A stretch of DNA of 9,150 bases, taken from Candidatus Hydrogenedentota bacterium (GTDB taxonomy: Bacteria; Hydrogenedentota; Hydrogenedentia; Hydrogenedentiales; CAITNO01). The DNA lies in assembly GCA_903922535.1 (NCBI GenBank), contig CAIXUF010001205.1, positions 1-9,150 on the forward strand. The letters are read 5' to 3'. Below the pieces are notes generated by a model that saw only the letters and a list, made by a program, of their open reading frames with translations, ran no database searches and was not told the DNA's origin. Within the stretch, counting starts at the first letter, position 1. Every line of letters starts with the position of its first letter. The translations under genes were made by a program, and so were the position numbers. Shown here piece after piece: positions 8,775-9,150 of the stretch.

Positions 8775-8803
8775 TTGACATGCGGGTTAAGCTGTGGTAA
8801 ACT
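8775..8803 (+). promoter_or_regulatory. Putative rRNA operon promoter 2 of 4
   Basis: A perfect TTGACA at 8775-8780, a 17-bp spacer and TAAACT at 8798-8803, with TGG directly before the -10 box (extended -10). An A-rich tract (8764-8770) lies upstream, like an UP element. The GC-rich sequence after the -10 would fit stringent control. A 5-bp stem with a GAGA tetraloop follows at 8813-8826. Confidence 0.75.
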
Positions 8804-8884
8804 CTTAGCCCGTGCCCGAGAGGGCAGCGAAGTTAACTCCCCCGCCCCCGTTGCGGCTACGTTGCGTCGGGGTCGGGAAAAAAG

Positions 8885-8914
8885 TTGACAACAGCACAGT
8901 TTAATCAGTACAAT
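8885..8914 (+). promoter_or_regulatory. Putative rRNA operon promoter 3 of 4
   Basis: A perfect TTGACA at 8885-8890, an 18-bp spacer and TACAAT at 8909-8914 (five of six). An A-tract (8878-8883) lies directly upstream. Small stems follow at 8922-8936 (CGAGG with CCTCG) and 8947-8966 (GTCAG with CTGAC). Confidence 0.75.
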
Positions 8915-9004
8915 CGAAATTCGAGGTTAACCCTCGGAGTTCGAGAGTCAGCCAGCAGCGTCTGACGGTGGCGAAAGCAGCCGAAAAGAAGTTGCAGAAA
9001 AAGG

Positions 9005-9034
9005 TTGACATGGACCGTTTGCAAGTGCTAAGAT
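9005..9034 (+). promoter_or_regulatory. Putative rRNA operon promoter 4 of 4
   Basis: A perfect TTGACA at 9005-9010, an 18-bp spacer and TAAGAT at 9029-9034, with TGC directly before the -10 box. An A-rich tract (8997-9002) lies upstream and a GC-rich discriminator lies downstream. Transcription would begin near 9041, just ahead of the boxA element. Confidence 0.75.
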
Positions 9035-9035
9035 G

Positions 9036-9108
9036 CCCGTCCGGCTGTAGCCTTGGTTTGCGGTCTGGCGTCCTGGAAGTCTGGGACGGGTGCTCTTTGA
9101 AAATTGAA
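9036..9108 (+). promoter_or_regulatory. rRNA leader stem and boxA antitermination element
   Basis: A 7-bp stem (CCCGTCC at 9036-9042 with GGACGGG at 9084-9090) closes a loop of 41 nt. TGCTCTTTGAAAATTGAA follows at 9091-9108. This matches the boxA sequences that precede bacterial 16S genes (TGCTCTTTAACA in Escherichia coli, a closely related TCTTTGAAAAC form in Bacillus), where Nus factors assemble an antitermination complex. The left arm overlaps the predicted start of promoter 4, so the full stem would form mainly in transcripts from the upstream promoters. Confidence 0.75.
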
Positions 9109-9150
9109 TACGATGTACGATAATTAAATCGACCCTTGTGTAAGATGGTC
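9109..9150 (+). other. Start of presumed 16S rRNA precursor leader, cut by the window end
   Basis: The 42 bases after boxA are AT-rich and contain no mature 16S 5' signature. The mature 16S rRNA would be expected to begin soon after the window ends, and this stretch would form part of the processing stalk. This rests only on the boxA and promoter context. Confidence 0.5.

Noticed and set aside
7765..8781. 338-residue minus-strand open frame opposite the isomerase
   Set aside because: The plus-strand gene has intact metal-binding motifs and a strong ribosome binding site; this frame is a shadow.
9091..9150. Mature 16S rRNA inside the window
   Set aside because: No AGAGTTTGAT-type 5' sequence is present; only the leader is seen.

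Overview
The window looks like a GC-rich bacterial chromosome segment, probably environmental. A Tat-exported Gfo/Idh/MocA-type oxidoreductase, a xylose-isomerase-like TIM-barrel protein, an exported carbohydrate-module/serine-hydrolase fusion and a multi-PAS hybrid kinase together recall Planctomycetota, Verrucomicrobiota, Lentisphaerota or Hydrogenedentota. No taxonomic marker lies inside the window, so this placement is an inference from gene content only.

Layout. (1) Positions 1-872 hold a single-domain Y1 (HUH) transposase gene on the minus strand. It sits between mirror-image sets of short hairpins, each preceded by a conserved TCACATT-like tag. The outer hairpins are tandemly duplicated: 45-bp units on the left and 64-bp units on the right. 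This resembles a REP/BIME array with its RAYT-type transposase more than a simple IS200. (2) A 13-bp perfect hairpin at 913-943 separates this module from the chromosomal genes. (3) Three minus-strand genes follow: a Tat-lipoprotein oxidoreductase (973-2340), a three-PAS histidine kinase with a fused receiver (2599-4974), and a secreted CBM9-like plus beta-lactamase-fold hydrolase (5074-7611). The kinase lies 99 bp downstream of the hydrolase on the same strand and may be co-transcribed with it. (4) A 204-bp divergent intergenic region (7612-7815) carries matched ribosome binding sites and a strong 9-bp dyad. (5) A plus-strand sugar isomerase/epimerase-like gene (7816-8532) ends at a hairpin. 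(6) Positions 8640-9150 contain no gene but hold four regularly spaced promoters, all with a perfect TTGACA, then a stem and a boxA antitermination element. This is the upstream leader of a ribosomal RNA operon whose 16S gene should begin just past the window.

How the genes may work together: the oxidoreductase, isomerase and hydrolase fit scavenging and modification of sugars or sugar derivatives, with the kinase as a possible sensor, but no shared substrate can be read from the sequence. The most unusual items are the nested hairpin/transposase module, the four-promoter rRNA leader and the architecture of the hydrolase fusion.
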